Positions 50,107 through 64,000 of a stretch of 64,000 nt of DNA are shown piece after piece. This DNA comes from Rhodamnia argentea. Taxonomy: Eukaryota > Streptophyta > Magnoliopsida > Myrtales > Myrtaceae. The notes under the pieces were generated by a model. It saw nothing but the letters and a program-made list of their open reading frames with translations. It made no database searches and was not told where the DNA came from. Made by a program: the position numbers and the translations under genes. Location: the NCBI RefSeq assembly GCF_020921035.1, contig NC_063151.1, positions 30,386,934 through 30,450,933 of the forward strand, given 5' to 3'. Each line of letters starts with the position of its first letter. The first letter of the stretch is position 1.

Positions 50107-53100
50107 TCACAGCACTTTCAATAGCTGCACCTCAAATATCAAAGGCTCTTTCGCATGTGACAAAAGGCTCCTCCGAGGTCCAAACTGCAACCGTCAAATG
50201 AGAAATAAACCGATCAGAGGCGAAATTGAAAGTCCAGGAGACAAGAAGCGTGTCCTGGGAAGTGGAAAGCATAATTACGGGACGACCCGAAGAAACAGGA
50301 AGAACAGATGATTAGTCCACACCTCATCGGGAATCGGCTTCAGGTTTTCGTTTATGTATCCAACAGAAGGAGGGATCAGCCCTCTCCTCTTTCCTGAGAA
50401 GGAAATAGTGGGATTTGTTTCAGCAATTTCATCAACTCCAAATTCAAAGAGACATAAACAAAGATTTCCTGGATTAACAAAAGGGAGGAAAGCTGGATCA
50501 GGATATTAGCACCAAAGTAGACAAGGTAGGCTAAGAAAGCAGAACATTTGTGCAGCATTTTGTGACTGGGATATGGAAGAAGAGAAAGAGAGTAAGCAAC
50601 CTAATAGAGATGACCAGTTTTGTGTTGAGTAGTTCAAAAAATTCCCAACTTGTGCATTTACATAAATGTCACATATCTCTCAGTCTCGGAAAGTACCTCC
50701 AACCTTCATGCCAATCAGAATTTCCTTGAGACCCTTGACGATCTGTCGAGGGGACAAGTAACCAAAAGATGTATACCCAGTTATATGTTCTGCCAACTTT
50801 CGTTCAGGAAGAAAAGGATAATGACCGAGAAACAGATAATAGCGATAGAGTTCAACAAGAACAAGAAAAGAGAACAACATAGAGATGTGATCTTTGTTCA
50901 TCTACATAAATGAATTGTTGCTATCTTATTAATAGGGCTGGAATATGGAAGAAACAAAGGCAAACACTGATCTGTATTAACGGGGCTGAATAGCACAAAA
51001 AGTTAGTCAAAAATGGTTTAAGAACCAAAAAACAAAAATCGATACAAATGCCAATATAACACACTTCTGATTCTGTTTACAATAGAAAAATGTATAGCCG
51101 TGTGTGGACAACGAACTGATATAACTCGTCATATCTTATTACCCGGTCAAATAGAAATAGAGATTCTATAACACCAAAGTTCTAGCTTCGTCATGCTACC
51201 AAATGAGAAACCGAGCTTACTTGGTTCTCATCCAACGGAAGTACGACAGGCATGCTTTCTCCACTAAACTGATCTACAGTACTGCATTTAAACAAGCCAT
51301 GAGTCAGAGTAGTTGGAGAATACATCCAGACAGAAGGATAGGCCAAATGATAAAATGAGATGTAGAAGCCCACAGCCCAAACGGTGAATCCTGGGCATCA
51401 AATATGACATACATATTACCTATGAACGAAATACCCGTTTGAGCGCCTGCACACATAATTAACTTCAACAAGATCTCCGTCACGAGCTTCTGGTCCTTCC
51501 CCTACAACAACCTCTGAGAAAACAGAAACTCAGAAACTTTTGATGAGAAAAATTAAAATAAATCCCAGATAATACCCACCGCAATGCTTCTTGACACCTT
51601 ATTTCCTATTTACTACGTCACTTAAAAGTAATATCACAGGTAACTTCCTGCAGCATTCCTGAATAATAACCCCCGTAACTGTTGATGGAATAACCCACGT
51701 ATTCATAAACTTGAAGAGTTTTTTTTTTTTTTTTTAAAGAGCTTAGCGCTGGCAATTCTGTGACACATAATCCATGGACTAGTACCCAAAGAGTCAAATG
51801 ATAATGAGATGTCGGCCACATGAATAAGTTGTTCAATTTCCCCATAGATAGGCCTCTAACTGCAAGTTGTTCAACTTGACTTTATAGCTTGTGGTTCCAC
51901 AATAAAAGGCAGCCACCAGGTTTCCAGTAAACTAAGGAGGAATATTTGAATGCCATGTACCTTGAACCCTCACCCCATCCGGAAGCTTCAATGTCCTGAA
52001 GACTTCAAAAGTTGAAGCTTATAGCAAATCAGAAACAGTGACTTACTTTGTGAAAAAAGAGAAGAGGTAATTATATATACCAAATGGAAATGTATAATAA
52101 AGAAAAAACAGATTGGCAGTTGGAAAAATGTACTTTCCCCCAACATTAATTGGGGCACAATGAGATCTAAAAAGCACAGTAGTCTACCGAATCACTTCAG
52201 GTTCTTTCATCTCAAACATAGGTGCGGCGACAGCAGGGAGAGCATATAGGACAGATGGAATAAACCCCATAAACTCCAGAAACAATCTCCTGCGTAATTT
52301 CTTGATGGGAAGCGATGGATGTTTTTCAAGAAAGAGCCTGCCATCACCAATCTCAGATTGCCCACTCTCCACAGCAATGCTGTCATAAAAGAGTGCAATC
52401 GATATATTAACTTCAAGAAGGCAACACACACCTCCGAGTAAGAATGCAGGTTCCTTTTAATTAAAGTCTAGAAATAATGATGAAGCAGGACTAAGATAAG
52501 CAAACTGTTGTCATGTTTGTAAAGATCCCAAAGCAATGACATATTGCTGATGCATTAATTGTAACACCCAAAGCGTGATACCGAGTCACCATCTAAGACT
52601 CTATTTTTCTCTCACCTCTTCTTTCTGATGGAATGAGTTTGTTTGAATTCTGAATCAAACAGTGGTCAGTTATAAACACAACTTGAGATAGCAAGTCCAA
52701 GTAATTCATGAACCATTGGCTCTTCACCTGGAGGGAAATTAATGTTGTGTTGTCCTGTTATTCCATAGCTTTTCAGCATAACAACTATGTAGCAAAGCAA
52801 TCAGAGAATGTCCTGGAGTTGCCCGGGGCACCATGTTCCGGGTCGGTAAGCATGCCTAGTACGTGACAAGCAATTTCTATGTGTTGATAAATCAATGTGA
52901 ATTGTGACGACCATTTTGCAATTGACCACCCATCAGGTTCGTTTATCAAGGCAAGATTTACCAACCCAAAAAAAAAAAAAAAAAAAAATTCCACTGCATT
53001 TTGGACCTTTTTCTACCACCCGGGACCAGATGCAATCAAACTCATCTACATGAGAAGGCATCAGCTCAAATCCCAATCTCATCACCTCAAAAGAAACACC

Positions 53101-53384
53101 CTGCCACCAAAACGCCAGGCACAACAGAGAAATCGACCAAACCATGGGCATTCCTAACGACCGAGATCGATTGCCTCCCTAAGAGGTTGTTCGATGCGTG
53201 GAATGGGGAGACAAAAACACGAGCGAGCACGGAAAGTTTCGCTTCCGTTCGCGAATATTCACGTCGGTGTCGGAGATGAAACTGACAAATGCCCGCAAGA
53301 AGATGGAGTTCGAGTTTACCTTCGAGATCTGCAAAGAGCACGCGGGAGCTGAATTGGGTTTTGATACAGAGGTTGAGCGAGCAT
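50107..53384 (-). CDS. Plastid FKBP-type peptidyl-prolyl isomerase, predicted thylakoid-lumenal
   Basis: Eight exons: 53320-53384, 52188-52379, 51961-51995, 51420-51513, 51221-51281, 50697-50742, 50323-50393, 50107-50184; 642 nt, 213 aa, all phases consistent. The N-terminal part is basic and plastid-transit-like. A twin-arginine stretch (KKLRRRLFLEFMGF), a hydrophobic core and ALPAVAA follow, a typical lumen-transfer signal with an AxA cleavage site. The mature protein starts near PMFEMKEPEVIR. The FKBP fold follows: GDLVEVNYVCRRSNGYFVHS, VKGLKEILIGMKVGGKRR, LIPPSVGYINENLKPIPDE, and FEVQLLKVL at the C terminus. It resembles the FKBP16 group of lumenal immunophilins. Several canonical active-site aromatics are replaced, so isomerase activity may be low. 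An in-frame ATG at 53585 would add 67 residues. I prefer 53384 because the length then fits relatives. Confidence 0.88.
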
Positions 53385-54952
53385 TCTGGAATCGAAGGAA
53401 GAGAGTCGCCGAAAGTGATGACACAGTAGTGGTGATGATTGAAGATCGACAACCGCTGCTCGTCGAGAAGCTAACTGATGAGGCTTCGCCGGATAAGGCT
53501 TTCGTCGGATGAGGCTTTTCGTTCGCCGGCCCACGTGAGACTCGGCGGAAGCCACGTCAGCATTCCATGTCACAGATTGAGACATAAGCCGTCGTTCATC
53601 AGCAACTGGTTAATAATTCACTTTCAAATCTATGTTAATATACTCAAGATCGATAGCACCTTTTTGAAAAGAAGGATTCAATCGCACTGAACAAAATTAT
53701 ATAAGTTAAACGCTTGATTAGGATCGCATAAAAAACTCTTACTATCGTTCCGAATCAAGATTCAACTTCGACAAATACAATACAAACATTATAAGCTACA
53801 TATCACGAAGTTAAGTTCACCCATGATTCTACTATGCATTCCTTCATAATAATAATCTTTTGGCGTCATTGATTTCGTTAAAAGGGTACTCGGTCCGAAA
53901 ATAATTGTCATGACAAGTGTGATTTTTACTATTCGGGTCACGATCAATTCGAAAGCTATCTTGCTTAGCGACTTCTCTTTGTGTAAGTATGATAAGTGGT
54001 GGAGGCGATTACCGCTCATCGGCCTAAGCCCGACAAGGATGCCGGGCCCTTGCCGGTGCACGGTCGATGGCACCATTACTCATGCGGTTGTAGTCACCCT
54101 CTACCTTCCTCTTTCTCTCCGGCATGTGATTTTTCACTTTTAATATTTCATCTTTTATTCAGTTTCATCGATTATTTTGTAATTTTAAGACAAAAATATG
54201 CTCATGATACGTGCAAAGCCGCTCACGTGAGATTCGCTTGCTCATCGGCCGCCTACTTTCTCGCCGACGATAAGCTTAGTAGTTTTTTTTATTTTTTTTT
54301 ATTTTATGTATGTTCTATCTCCGACTCTTTTCTCTTTAACTTTTACTCGGCGCGGAGGTTGAACCCCGCACCTATGATTTGAGCGACCTCATCCAACTAA
54401 TCTATTTACCGGTAGAGCCGCACATCTATTGACCAATAAGCTCAGGAGGTTTTTTTTTTTTTTGAGGTCGAGAAGCTCACGAGGTTAATCAAGACAGTTT
54501 CGTCACATTTGGTGGGCATTTTGAAATAAAGTCCAATTTGTAGGGTAATTGCGAAATTTACAATACTTTGGGGATTTGTTTAGAATTTTCCTTAAAATGA
54601 ACACTTTGCAAACGTCATTGATACGTTGCTTCCTGGCATAGGCGAGACAAGGAATAAACAGCGAATATAAAAAAAAAAATAAAAGCAAAAAATCTATAAA
54701 AGGGGAAAAAAAAAATCGAGGTGGACTATAAATGCAAAAGTCTCCGATGATAAAGCAACAACGGAAGGATCTAGAAACCCTACTTTGGACACTCCCCTAT
54801 ATAAACACTCTTCCGCTCCTCCCTTCCCTCTCCACCTTCTTCTACTTCCTCCTCCTCCTCCTCCTCGCGAATCCGAGCTCTTGTTCCTCGCCGCAAGCGT
54901 CTCCTCCTCCTCATCTCTTCGCGATCAAGCAAGGCAAGCGGGAAGTGCATCG
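53385..54952. promoter_or_regulatory. Divergent promoter region between FKBP and HSP90
   Basis: About 1.6 kb separates the two start codons. On the FKBP side is a CCACGTCAGC-type motif near 53550. On the HSP90 side are a heat-shock-element-like AGAATTTTCC (54582-54591) and a TATA box TATATAAA (54798-54805). A CT-rich leader runs from about 54830 to 54952. A minus-strand tRNA-like SINE fragment lies between them at about 54325-54430. No other gene was seen. Confidence 0.6.
54325..54430 (-). mobile_element. tRNA-like SINE fragment
   Basis: On the minus strand GGCTCTACCGGTAAATAGAT (A-box region) is followed by GGGGTTCAACCTCCGC (B-box GGTTCAACCTC). The spacing suits a tRNA-derived head. It cannot be folded as an intact tRNA. 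Confidence 0.45.
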
Positions 54953-57900
54953 ATGGCGGAGACGGAGACGTTTGCCTTCCAGGCCGAGATCAACCAGCTC
55001 CTCAGCCTGATCATCAACACCTTCTACAGCAACAAGGAGATCTTCCTCCGCGAGATCATTAGTAACGCCTCCGACGTAAGTCCCCTGGCTCCGTGAGCAC
55101 CGCGTCTTTCTTTTTTTTTTTTTTTTTAAAGTTCTCGATGCGAATTGTCGTTGGATGGAAGATTTTGTGCTTATCTTACATCTGTATGTGGTTAGTGTAT
55201 GGACTTTGTTAGGTTGAGGACAATCGAGGGTTTATCACTCCCGGCATCTTGTGTGATGCTTTCCTTCCTCATGATGTTTTTGGAAAGAGGCAGAATGTTT
55301 AGGGTGATCCTCGAGTGGAATGTCTTGGGTATTGCTTTGGATATTGCTGTTGTTGTTGTTTTTTTTAATCCCCATATGGCTTGTTAGGGACTAATTTGGT
55401 TCTGGTTATTAAAGAAGCTACTCATGTAGATCAAGTTACGCAGTATAAGTTTTTAAAGCAGGTTTTGTTTGTTAATGAAAGATTGAAAATATTTTTTCTA
55501 AAATTAATAACTTTGTACTTTTTACAAAAAATGAATTAACGAGAAAAGAATATTTTGACGACGATAAAAATAATTTTTACTGATTGATTATTGCTAGTTA
55601 TAAAATTATTTTATGGAAAACTTACTTTAAATTTTTTGTTTTTCGCAAGACAGATTCTAAACTCTGACTAAAAGAAAAAAAGATTCTAAACAGAAAATCC
55701 TCTTCCCTTGAAGCAATCTTTCAGTTGTCATGCTTTTGCTGCAGTGCAAAAAGTGCTTTACTTTTAGATGCTGGGTTGCGAATCATGCATGCTGGAAGGT
55801 CTCATGTGTGCTATTCCCTGGTGTTATTTAGACTAATCCTGATATTGTTGTATGGACGCTATCTCTTTTAACATCTAGGCCTATTGTATGGGACACTGGC
55901 ATTTACTGAATGTGATAACTCGGATGGGGTCGAAGTATAATTTATGTTGGGCGTACCTACCGAAACGCCATATCTGATTCAAATTTATTCGTTTATAGGC
56001 TCTAGACAAAATCCGATTCGAGAGCTTAACAGACAAGAGCAAACTTGATGCTCAACCGGAGCTCTTCATCCACATTATCCCTGACAAGACAAACAACACT
56101 CTAACCATCATTGACAGTGGGATTGGCATGACCAAAGCTGGTGAGTCTCTTGGTATTGTGATTTGATGTACTTTCACTTTAATATAATTGTTAACTGACT
56201 GTTTGAATTATTTTGGCAGACTTGGTCAACAATCTCGGTACCATTGCCAGATCTGGAACCAAGGAATTCATGGAAGCACTAGCAGCTGGTGCTGATGTGA
56301 GCATGATTGGCCAGTTTGGTGTTGGGTTTTATTCGTCTTACCTTGTAGCTGAGAAGGTTATTGTCACTACCAAGCACAACGATGACGAGCAGTATGTTTG
56401 GGAATCCCAAGCTGGTGGATCATTTACTGTCACCAGAGACACTTCTGGCGAGATTCTCGGTAGGGGAACCAAAATCACTCTCCTCCTCAAAGAGGATCAG
56501 CTCGAGTACCTTGAGGAGCGTCGCCTGAAGGACTTAATCAAGAAGCACTCTGAATTCATTAGCTATCCCATTTCCCTTTGGATTGAGAAGACCACTGAGA
56601 AGGAGATCTCTGATGATGAGGACGAGGAAGACAAGAAGGACGAGGAAGGGAAGGTTGAGGATGTTGATGAAGAGAAAGAAAAGGAAGAGAAGAAAAAGAA
56701 GAAGATCAAGGAAGTGTCTCACGAGTGGTCTTTGGTGAACAAGCAAAAGCCCATCTGGATGAGGAAGCCTGAGGAAATCACCAAGGAAGAGTATGCTGCC
56801 TTCTACAAGAGCTTGACCAACGACTGGGAAGAACATTTGGCAGTGAAACATTTTTCAGTTGAAGGTCAGCTTGAGTTCAAGGCCATCCTCTTTGCTCCAA
56901 AGAGGGCTCCTTTTGATCTCTTCGACACCCGCAAGAAACCCAACAACATCAAGCTCTATGTTCGCCGGGTCTTTATCATGGACAATTGTGAGGAGCTGAT
57001 GCCGGAGTATCTTGGCTTTGTTAAGGGTATTGTGGACTCGGAGGACCTTCCACTAAACATTTCAAGAGAAATGCTCCAGCAAAACAAGATCCTCAAGGTC
57101 ATTAGGAAAAATCTTGTCAAGAAATGCATCGAACTCTTCTTTGAGATTGCGGAGAACAAGGAAGACTACAACAAGTTCTACGAGGCATTCTCAAAGAACC
57201 TCAAGCTCGGTATCCATGAGGATTCGCAGAACAAGAGTAAGCTTGCTGAGTTGCTGCGATACCACTCCACCAAGAGTGGTGAGGAGATGACCAGCCTCAA
57301 GGACTATGTGACTAGAATGAAGGAGGGTCAGAACGACATCTACTACATCACTGGCGAGAGCAAGAAGGCTGTAGAGAACTCCCCTTTCCTGGAGAGGCTC
57401 AAGAAGAAGGGCTACGAAGTGCTTTTCATGATTGATGCCATTGACGAGTATGCCATTGGCCAGCTCAAGGAATACGAGGGGAAGAAGCTAGTCTCGGCCA
57501 CCAAGGAAGGTTTAAAACTCGATGAAAGTGAGGATGAGAAGAAGAAGGGCGAAGAGTTGAAGGCAAAGTTTGAGGGACTGTGCAAGGTTATCAAGGATGT
57601 CTTGGGCGACAAGGTTGAGAAGGTTGTGGTGTCTGATCGTGTGGTTGACTCCCCATGCTGTTTGGTCACTGGCGAGTACGGGTGGACGGCCAATATGGAA
57701 AGGATCATGAAGGCACAGGCTTTGAGAGACAACAGCATGGCTGGCTACATGTCGAGCAAGAAGACAATGGAGATCAACCCTGAGAACCCCATCATGGAAG
57801 AGCTGAGGAAGAGGGCGGATGCCGACAAGAACGACAAGTCAGTGAAGGACCTGGTGCTCTTGCTCTTTGAGACCGCACTTCTGACCTCGGGCTTCAGTCT

Positions 57901-58054
57901 GGATGATCCCAACACCTTCGGCAACAGAATCCACAGGATGTTGAAGCTTGGCTTGAGCATCGATGAGGATGCAGCGGATGCCGATGCAGATATGCCCCCG
58001 CTGGAGGATGCGGATGTTGATGCCGAGGGCAGCAAGATGGAAGAAGTTGATTAA
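54953..58054 (+). CDS. HSP90: Cytosolic heat shock protein 90
   Basis: Three exons: 54953-55075, 55999-56140, 56220-58054; 2100 nt, 699 aa, the normal length for cytosolic plant HSP90. The N-terminal ATPase (GHKL) domain shows [18 protein letters not shown] with the catalytic Glu, then [19 protein letters not shown], and the nucleotide lid and [18 protein letters not shown] Glu/Lys-rich charged linker follows at about 218-262. The middle domain includes [15 protein letters not shown]. The dimerisation domain ends in MEEVD, the docking site for TPR co-chaperones such as HOP. It lacks an organelle-targeting peptide or KDEL, so it is cytosolic/nuclear. The intron at the end of the ISNASD segment is shared with cytosolic relatives. 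The HSE-like motif and two TATA-like sites upstream suggest heat induction, but the HSE is short, so the constitutive HSP90-2 type is also possible. Confidence 0.97.
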
Positions 58055-59079
58055 GTTAATTGCACTGGGAACTCCTGGAGATCTAGAAAACTTGTTTTTC
58101 CTCTTTTTGTTGCGGCTTGCTCCTACTGCTATTTTTAAACGCCAGCGTTTAGGTCTATCGTAGAAGGCTCGTGTTTTGGTTCTTTTTTTTTTTAAGTTTT
58201 CTGTCTACTTTTCACTCATCATCAATTCCACCTCTTTTGCACACTCGATTATTTCTTCTCTCTCATCTGTTAATCTCCTTCGCTGTGCAACTTCGTGTTT
58301 ACCAGGTGGTTGGGTGCTTTGACGATGAGCTGTGACATTGCCACTTCCATATCACAGGGATCTAATCTTTATTCGTTTTCGAAGAGCAGTAAGGTGGGCT
58401 ACTCGGGTGCCCACTGTCTAAATGGAATTAGATTAGCTCACCTTTGATCTTGGCCGGTACTTGATTAAAGGGTTTCCCTTCATCATGTGGAAAATTGGTT
58501 ATATGTTATGTGATGCGAGCTTAATTTCAGTTACAGGAATAATATCTCCACTAAGCTCATCATTATTGGCGAAGAAAATGCGCGGCAGCTTCATTGCTTC
58601 TTATCATTGATACCCCAGGAAATAAAAGAAAAATGTAAAAAAATAAAATGAAAAAACAAAGACAAAAAAAAGAAAAAATTCCGCACGTTAGAGGAAAAAT
58701 TGCACCGCAGGTAGATTCATTCACTGTAATCACAGCAAACGGGGCTTTGCCTTCATTTGAGATTCAGTTTACTCAAATGTTCCCTACTACACGCATGGGA
58801 ATAATAGAATGTTCCAGGACTGTATGTTCACACATCAACTGAATAATTCCAGCGCCTTCAACAATCACTCGCCCCAAAGAAAAAACATGACAATCTGTAT
58901 CGCATCCCGAGCAGGAAAACAGGCACACACACTCCATCAAGAGGCTGAATTTACAAACAACCAGAACAACAGATCTCTCCTCTGACCTCACTGATACACA
59001 GTGGCCGCAATATCTTAAAAAAAGAAACAAAAAAACAACTACAAAATCTTCACTACTACTTGGATACGCAGATTTGACC
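58055..59079. other. 3' regions of the convergent HSP90 and CBL genes
   Basis: The left part is HSP90 3' UTR, T-rich up to about 58300. The right part (about 58700-59079) is CBL 3' UTR on the other strand. An A-rich patch lies at about 58620-58680. No additional gene seen. Confidence 0.7.
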
Positions 59080-61584
<2,505 letters not shown>

Positions 61585-61609
<25 letters not shown>

Positions 61610-61638
61610 GATATTATCCGATCATCAAAGCACTCCAT
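61585..61638 (-). promoter_or_regulatory. Overlapping upstream ORF in the CBL leader
   Basis: If the leader exon begins after the acceptor TTTTGAACAG (ending 61641), its third base starts an ATG at 61638-61636. That frame runs 17 codons and stops at 61585. It overlaps the CBL start codon (61609) in another frame. Confidence 0.5.
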
Positions 61639-61640
61639 AC

Positions 61641-63550
61641 CTGTTCAAAATTACACAGAGTAATCAATTTCCGCGGTTAATATTATGGATAAATTATGCA
61701 CATTTAAAGTGACAATTACCAACTTTACAGGGTCTAGATGCTTTGTTATACAAACCATAAATACAAATTAAGGACTCCTCATGCAATAATTCGTTTAATC
61801 AGAAGCCTTTCAAGCAACATGATCCATCCTCATTATAATATAACCAGTGCACGAAGTACTTTCAATACTGTAATGCCCTTTATCAGTAACTCGAACCTGG
61901 ATTTACACTAAGAGAATTACTCTGAATGTGAGGCAAAAGGAGTTACCAAGCATTCAAAACTCCTCTCTACCAGTTACAAGGGAGCGCTCAATGCCAGCTT
62001 AGCTGTCAATATTATCATATGGCACTCACCAAATCTTATATATACACAAACGGGTGCCTCTAACACATCCCAAAGTCCAAACAACTATTGATCCAAAACA
62101 CAATCTGTGATGCCGGATATGCATTTCACCAACTATGTAAGCACACAAATTAGTTTAGGCAAAATTTCTCCAAAATATGTGAAAGAATATATATATATCT
62201 TCTTACTCCTAATGTCTAAAGCAGAGAAGTGAGACTTGATCACAAATATTAAGCTCACCAGTACAAACAGGAAATTAGCCTAATACAACATTCACATCAT
62301 ACATGAAGGAAAGTTTAAAAGGCAAGATGTTTGCATCCTTGTGATTTCACACTTTGAAAGATGGCGACAAGAAATGATGGGTAAGTTAGCACTCAAAAAG
62401 ATATTCTAGTACTTTCCACGTTTATGGGTAATCATAATTTCAGTGTAGAACATGGTGGAGCTAACTATAGCCAGACAACTGTGTATATGGGCCTCACTAG
62501 ACGTGCCTCCAGGATAATCTATTGACAAACCCGAGGTGGTGAGAAGCTCAAGCTGTTAAACAAATGCAGAGTCATTGTACAGGCAAAAGGCATAGGCGGA
62601 ATTCCTAAGACCTTGGTCCTTCCTAACAAATTAGTGCAGCATCTTTTGCAAAGCACTAATAAATATCAGTTCATCTAAAAGTTGAGGACCCATCAGTATT
62701 CTCGTTCCTCCATACTTATCCTGTTAAGTGTGAGGCCGAAGCTGATTGCTGGTTCAGTGTCCGTTTGCTGGTTAAAGTAAAGCGCAAACAAGATCTTATT
62801 GACGTACGAAGTGGCTGATATCTAGTCAAAAAGCAAGACACTGTAGAACAACTTAACTAATACTTTGTTGACGAAATAGAACTTGAAGGAATGAAAACAA
62901 AAGACAAGTTACAGCTCAAAAGGTGTTCGAAATGATTAGCTAAATGGACGGGCAAGTGAAGATTAAAAAAACAAAAAACCGATGCAAAAGGAATCGTGTA
63001 AGTTGAAGGAAACTACGAACCTGCAGGAAAGACTAATCAAAGAAGTTTGAGCGCTTAGCCCCACTGAAGGTATCCTACCTTCTTTTGCGAATGATCCGAA
63101 CTCAAACTTAGGAGGACACGCAACTTCCATTTGCAAAATTCAATTTTTTTTTAATTTTTTTTTATCAAAAAATCAGAATCCCACAGCAACAGCATCAAAC
63201 TATCACGAAACTAACAACTGCAAACACTCGCGCAGAACCTTCACATCGAACGCCGCAATAGCTACGTGGATCTAATCGAATCGAATCGAATCGAATCAAG
63301 TCAAACCCAGCAGACACGAGCTTCCGATGCTCAAGCAGACCGAAAACGAAATCAGAAACGGATTAACCAGGGAGATTCGATCCGTGCGGTAGAGAAACAC
63401 GCACGGACGGACTGGCTCCTCCAAGTAGCAGACGAAAATCGGGAACCATCGCGACCGAAGAAACAACAAGCGATCGAATCGTTAGGACAGAAACCGCTTC
63501 ATCGATCGATCGCAGAAGCGAGAGAGAGAGCGAAGCAGAGAGCTCCTCAC
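61641..63550 (-). other. Probable 5' UTR intron of the CBL gene
   Basis: The donor GAAG-GTGAGG is at 63550 and the acceptor TTTTGAACAG ends at 61641, an intron of about 1.9 kb. The leader exon (63551 to about 63700) includes a (GA)n tract at about 63638-63658. A run of GAATC units lies in the intron at about 63271-63297. No coding exon was recognised inside. Confidence 0.6.
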
Positions 63551-63552
63551 CT

Positions 63553-63588
63553 TCAAAGAAGCTGCGGGAACTGAAGGAGCTGCAACAT
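63553..63588 (-). promoter_or_regulatory. Short upstream ORF in the CBL first exon
   Basis: ATG at 63588 opens a 12-codon frame including the stop (MLQLLQFPQLL) that ends two bases before the predicted leader donor. It sits in the likely mRNA leader. Confidence 0.5.
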
Positions 63589-63659
63589 GTCTATCGCTTT
63601 CGATGCTCGTGGGATTTCATTTGTGAAGGTGACGGGGGGAAGAGAGAGAGAGAGAGAGA

Positions 63660-64000
63660 AGGGAAGGTGATTAACCGATTTAATCTCCCTCGCGGAAGGA
63701 GACGGACAGGTAAAGCCGACCATTTACTTTTTTAAGAATTTCTCCTCTCTGTCAGAAAAAAAAAAACAAAAACATAATTCATTCAGCGTGCGAAAACGTT
63801 AGATGTTGTTATTGCTTCGTTTTGAAAAATTGGGGGAAAATTTCAAAAAAGGGCTTCAAGTGCCTTTATTTTTTCAGATAAGGATCTTAAGTATATCTTA
63901 TTTCAAATAAGGGCTTGAAGTGCCTTGAATATGTCAAAGAAGGGCCTAGAGTACATATTGTTTCAATTAAGAGCTTAAAATGACTCTATTGATCTCAAAA
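63660..64000. repeat. CBL upstream DNA and a degenerate tandem repeat
   Basis: About 63660-63830 is the upstream/promoter side of CBL. From about 63840 to the end, units of roughly 36-40 bp containing AAGGGCTT-AAGTGCCTT or GGGCCTAGAGTACAT recur about four times. This is a widespread kind of plant dispersed repeat. No gene seen. Confidence 0.65.

Noticed and set aside
54325..54430. Possible functional tRNA gene on the minus strand
   Set aside because: A- and B-box-like text is present but the acceptor stem and anticodon arm do not pair convincingly; kept as a SINE fragment.
56534..58035. Minus-strand Ser/Leu/Phe-rich frames under HSP90 exon 3
   Set aside because: Antisense shadows produced by the strong codon bias of HSP90.

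Overview
The window is nuclear DNA from a flowering plant, most likely a eudicot. Genes are split into many short exons with GT-AG introns, intergenic DNA is AT-rich, (GA/CT)n tracts are common, and decayed foldback and SINE-like elements fill the spaces. All protein families found are standard land-plant ones. I cannot name the species from sequence alone. Exon models below were built by hand from splice sites, phase continuity and family conservation. Every complete model closes to a whole number of codons.

Layout, left to right. (1) The 5' end of a small heavy-metal-associated (HMA) domain gene on the minus strand, running off the left edge. (2) A 14-exon uridine kinase-like (UKL) gene, minus strand, 1144-7170, 478 aa, with a compound repeat in intron 12. 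(3) About 8 kb of transposon debris (8300-15890) with three foldback elements, a tRNA-derived SINE and an LTR/primer-binding-site remnant. (4) A 17-exon KIN14-class kinesin with a calponin-homology domain, plus strand, 16534-27598, 1131 aa, which contains a U12-type AT-AC intron. (5) A leucine-rich-repeat receptor kinase of the RGI/RGFR type, minus strand, 30512-33909, 1096 aa. (6) A class III peroxidase, minus strand, 38853-40284, 330 aa. (7) An SFT2-like Golgi transport membrane protein, minus strand, 44787-48473, 228 aa. (8) A plastid FKBP-type prolyl isomerase with a predicted thylakoid-lumen signal, minus strand, 50107-53384, 213 aa. (9) A cytosolic HSP90, plus strand, 54953-58054, 699 aa, ending in MEEVD. 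(10) A CBL2/CBL3-type calcineurin B-like calcium sensor, minus strand, 59080-61609 for the CDS, with an upstream non-coding exon near 63.6 kb, 226 aa.

The genes are not an operon or cluster and show no shared pathway. They cover nucleotide salvage, microtubule motors, peptide perception, wall/ROS chemistry, vesicle traffic, plastid protein folding, chaperoning and calcium signalling. FKBP and HSP90 are divergent over about 1.6 kb, and HSP90 and CBL are convergent.

I found no clearly undescribed system. The observations most worth a second look are the U12 AT-AC kinesin intron, which has a competing U2-type splice pair that would give a premature stop, and the intron-12 compound repeat in UKL, one arm of which stays open as a coding-like frame. 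Two others are long CT tracts lying almost flush with 5' splice sites in two genes, and two upstream ORFs in the CBL leader.
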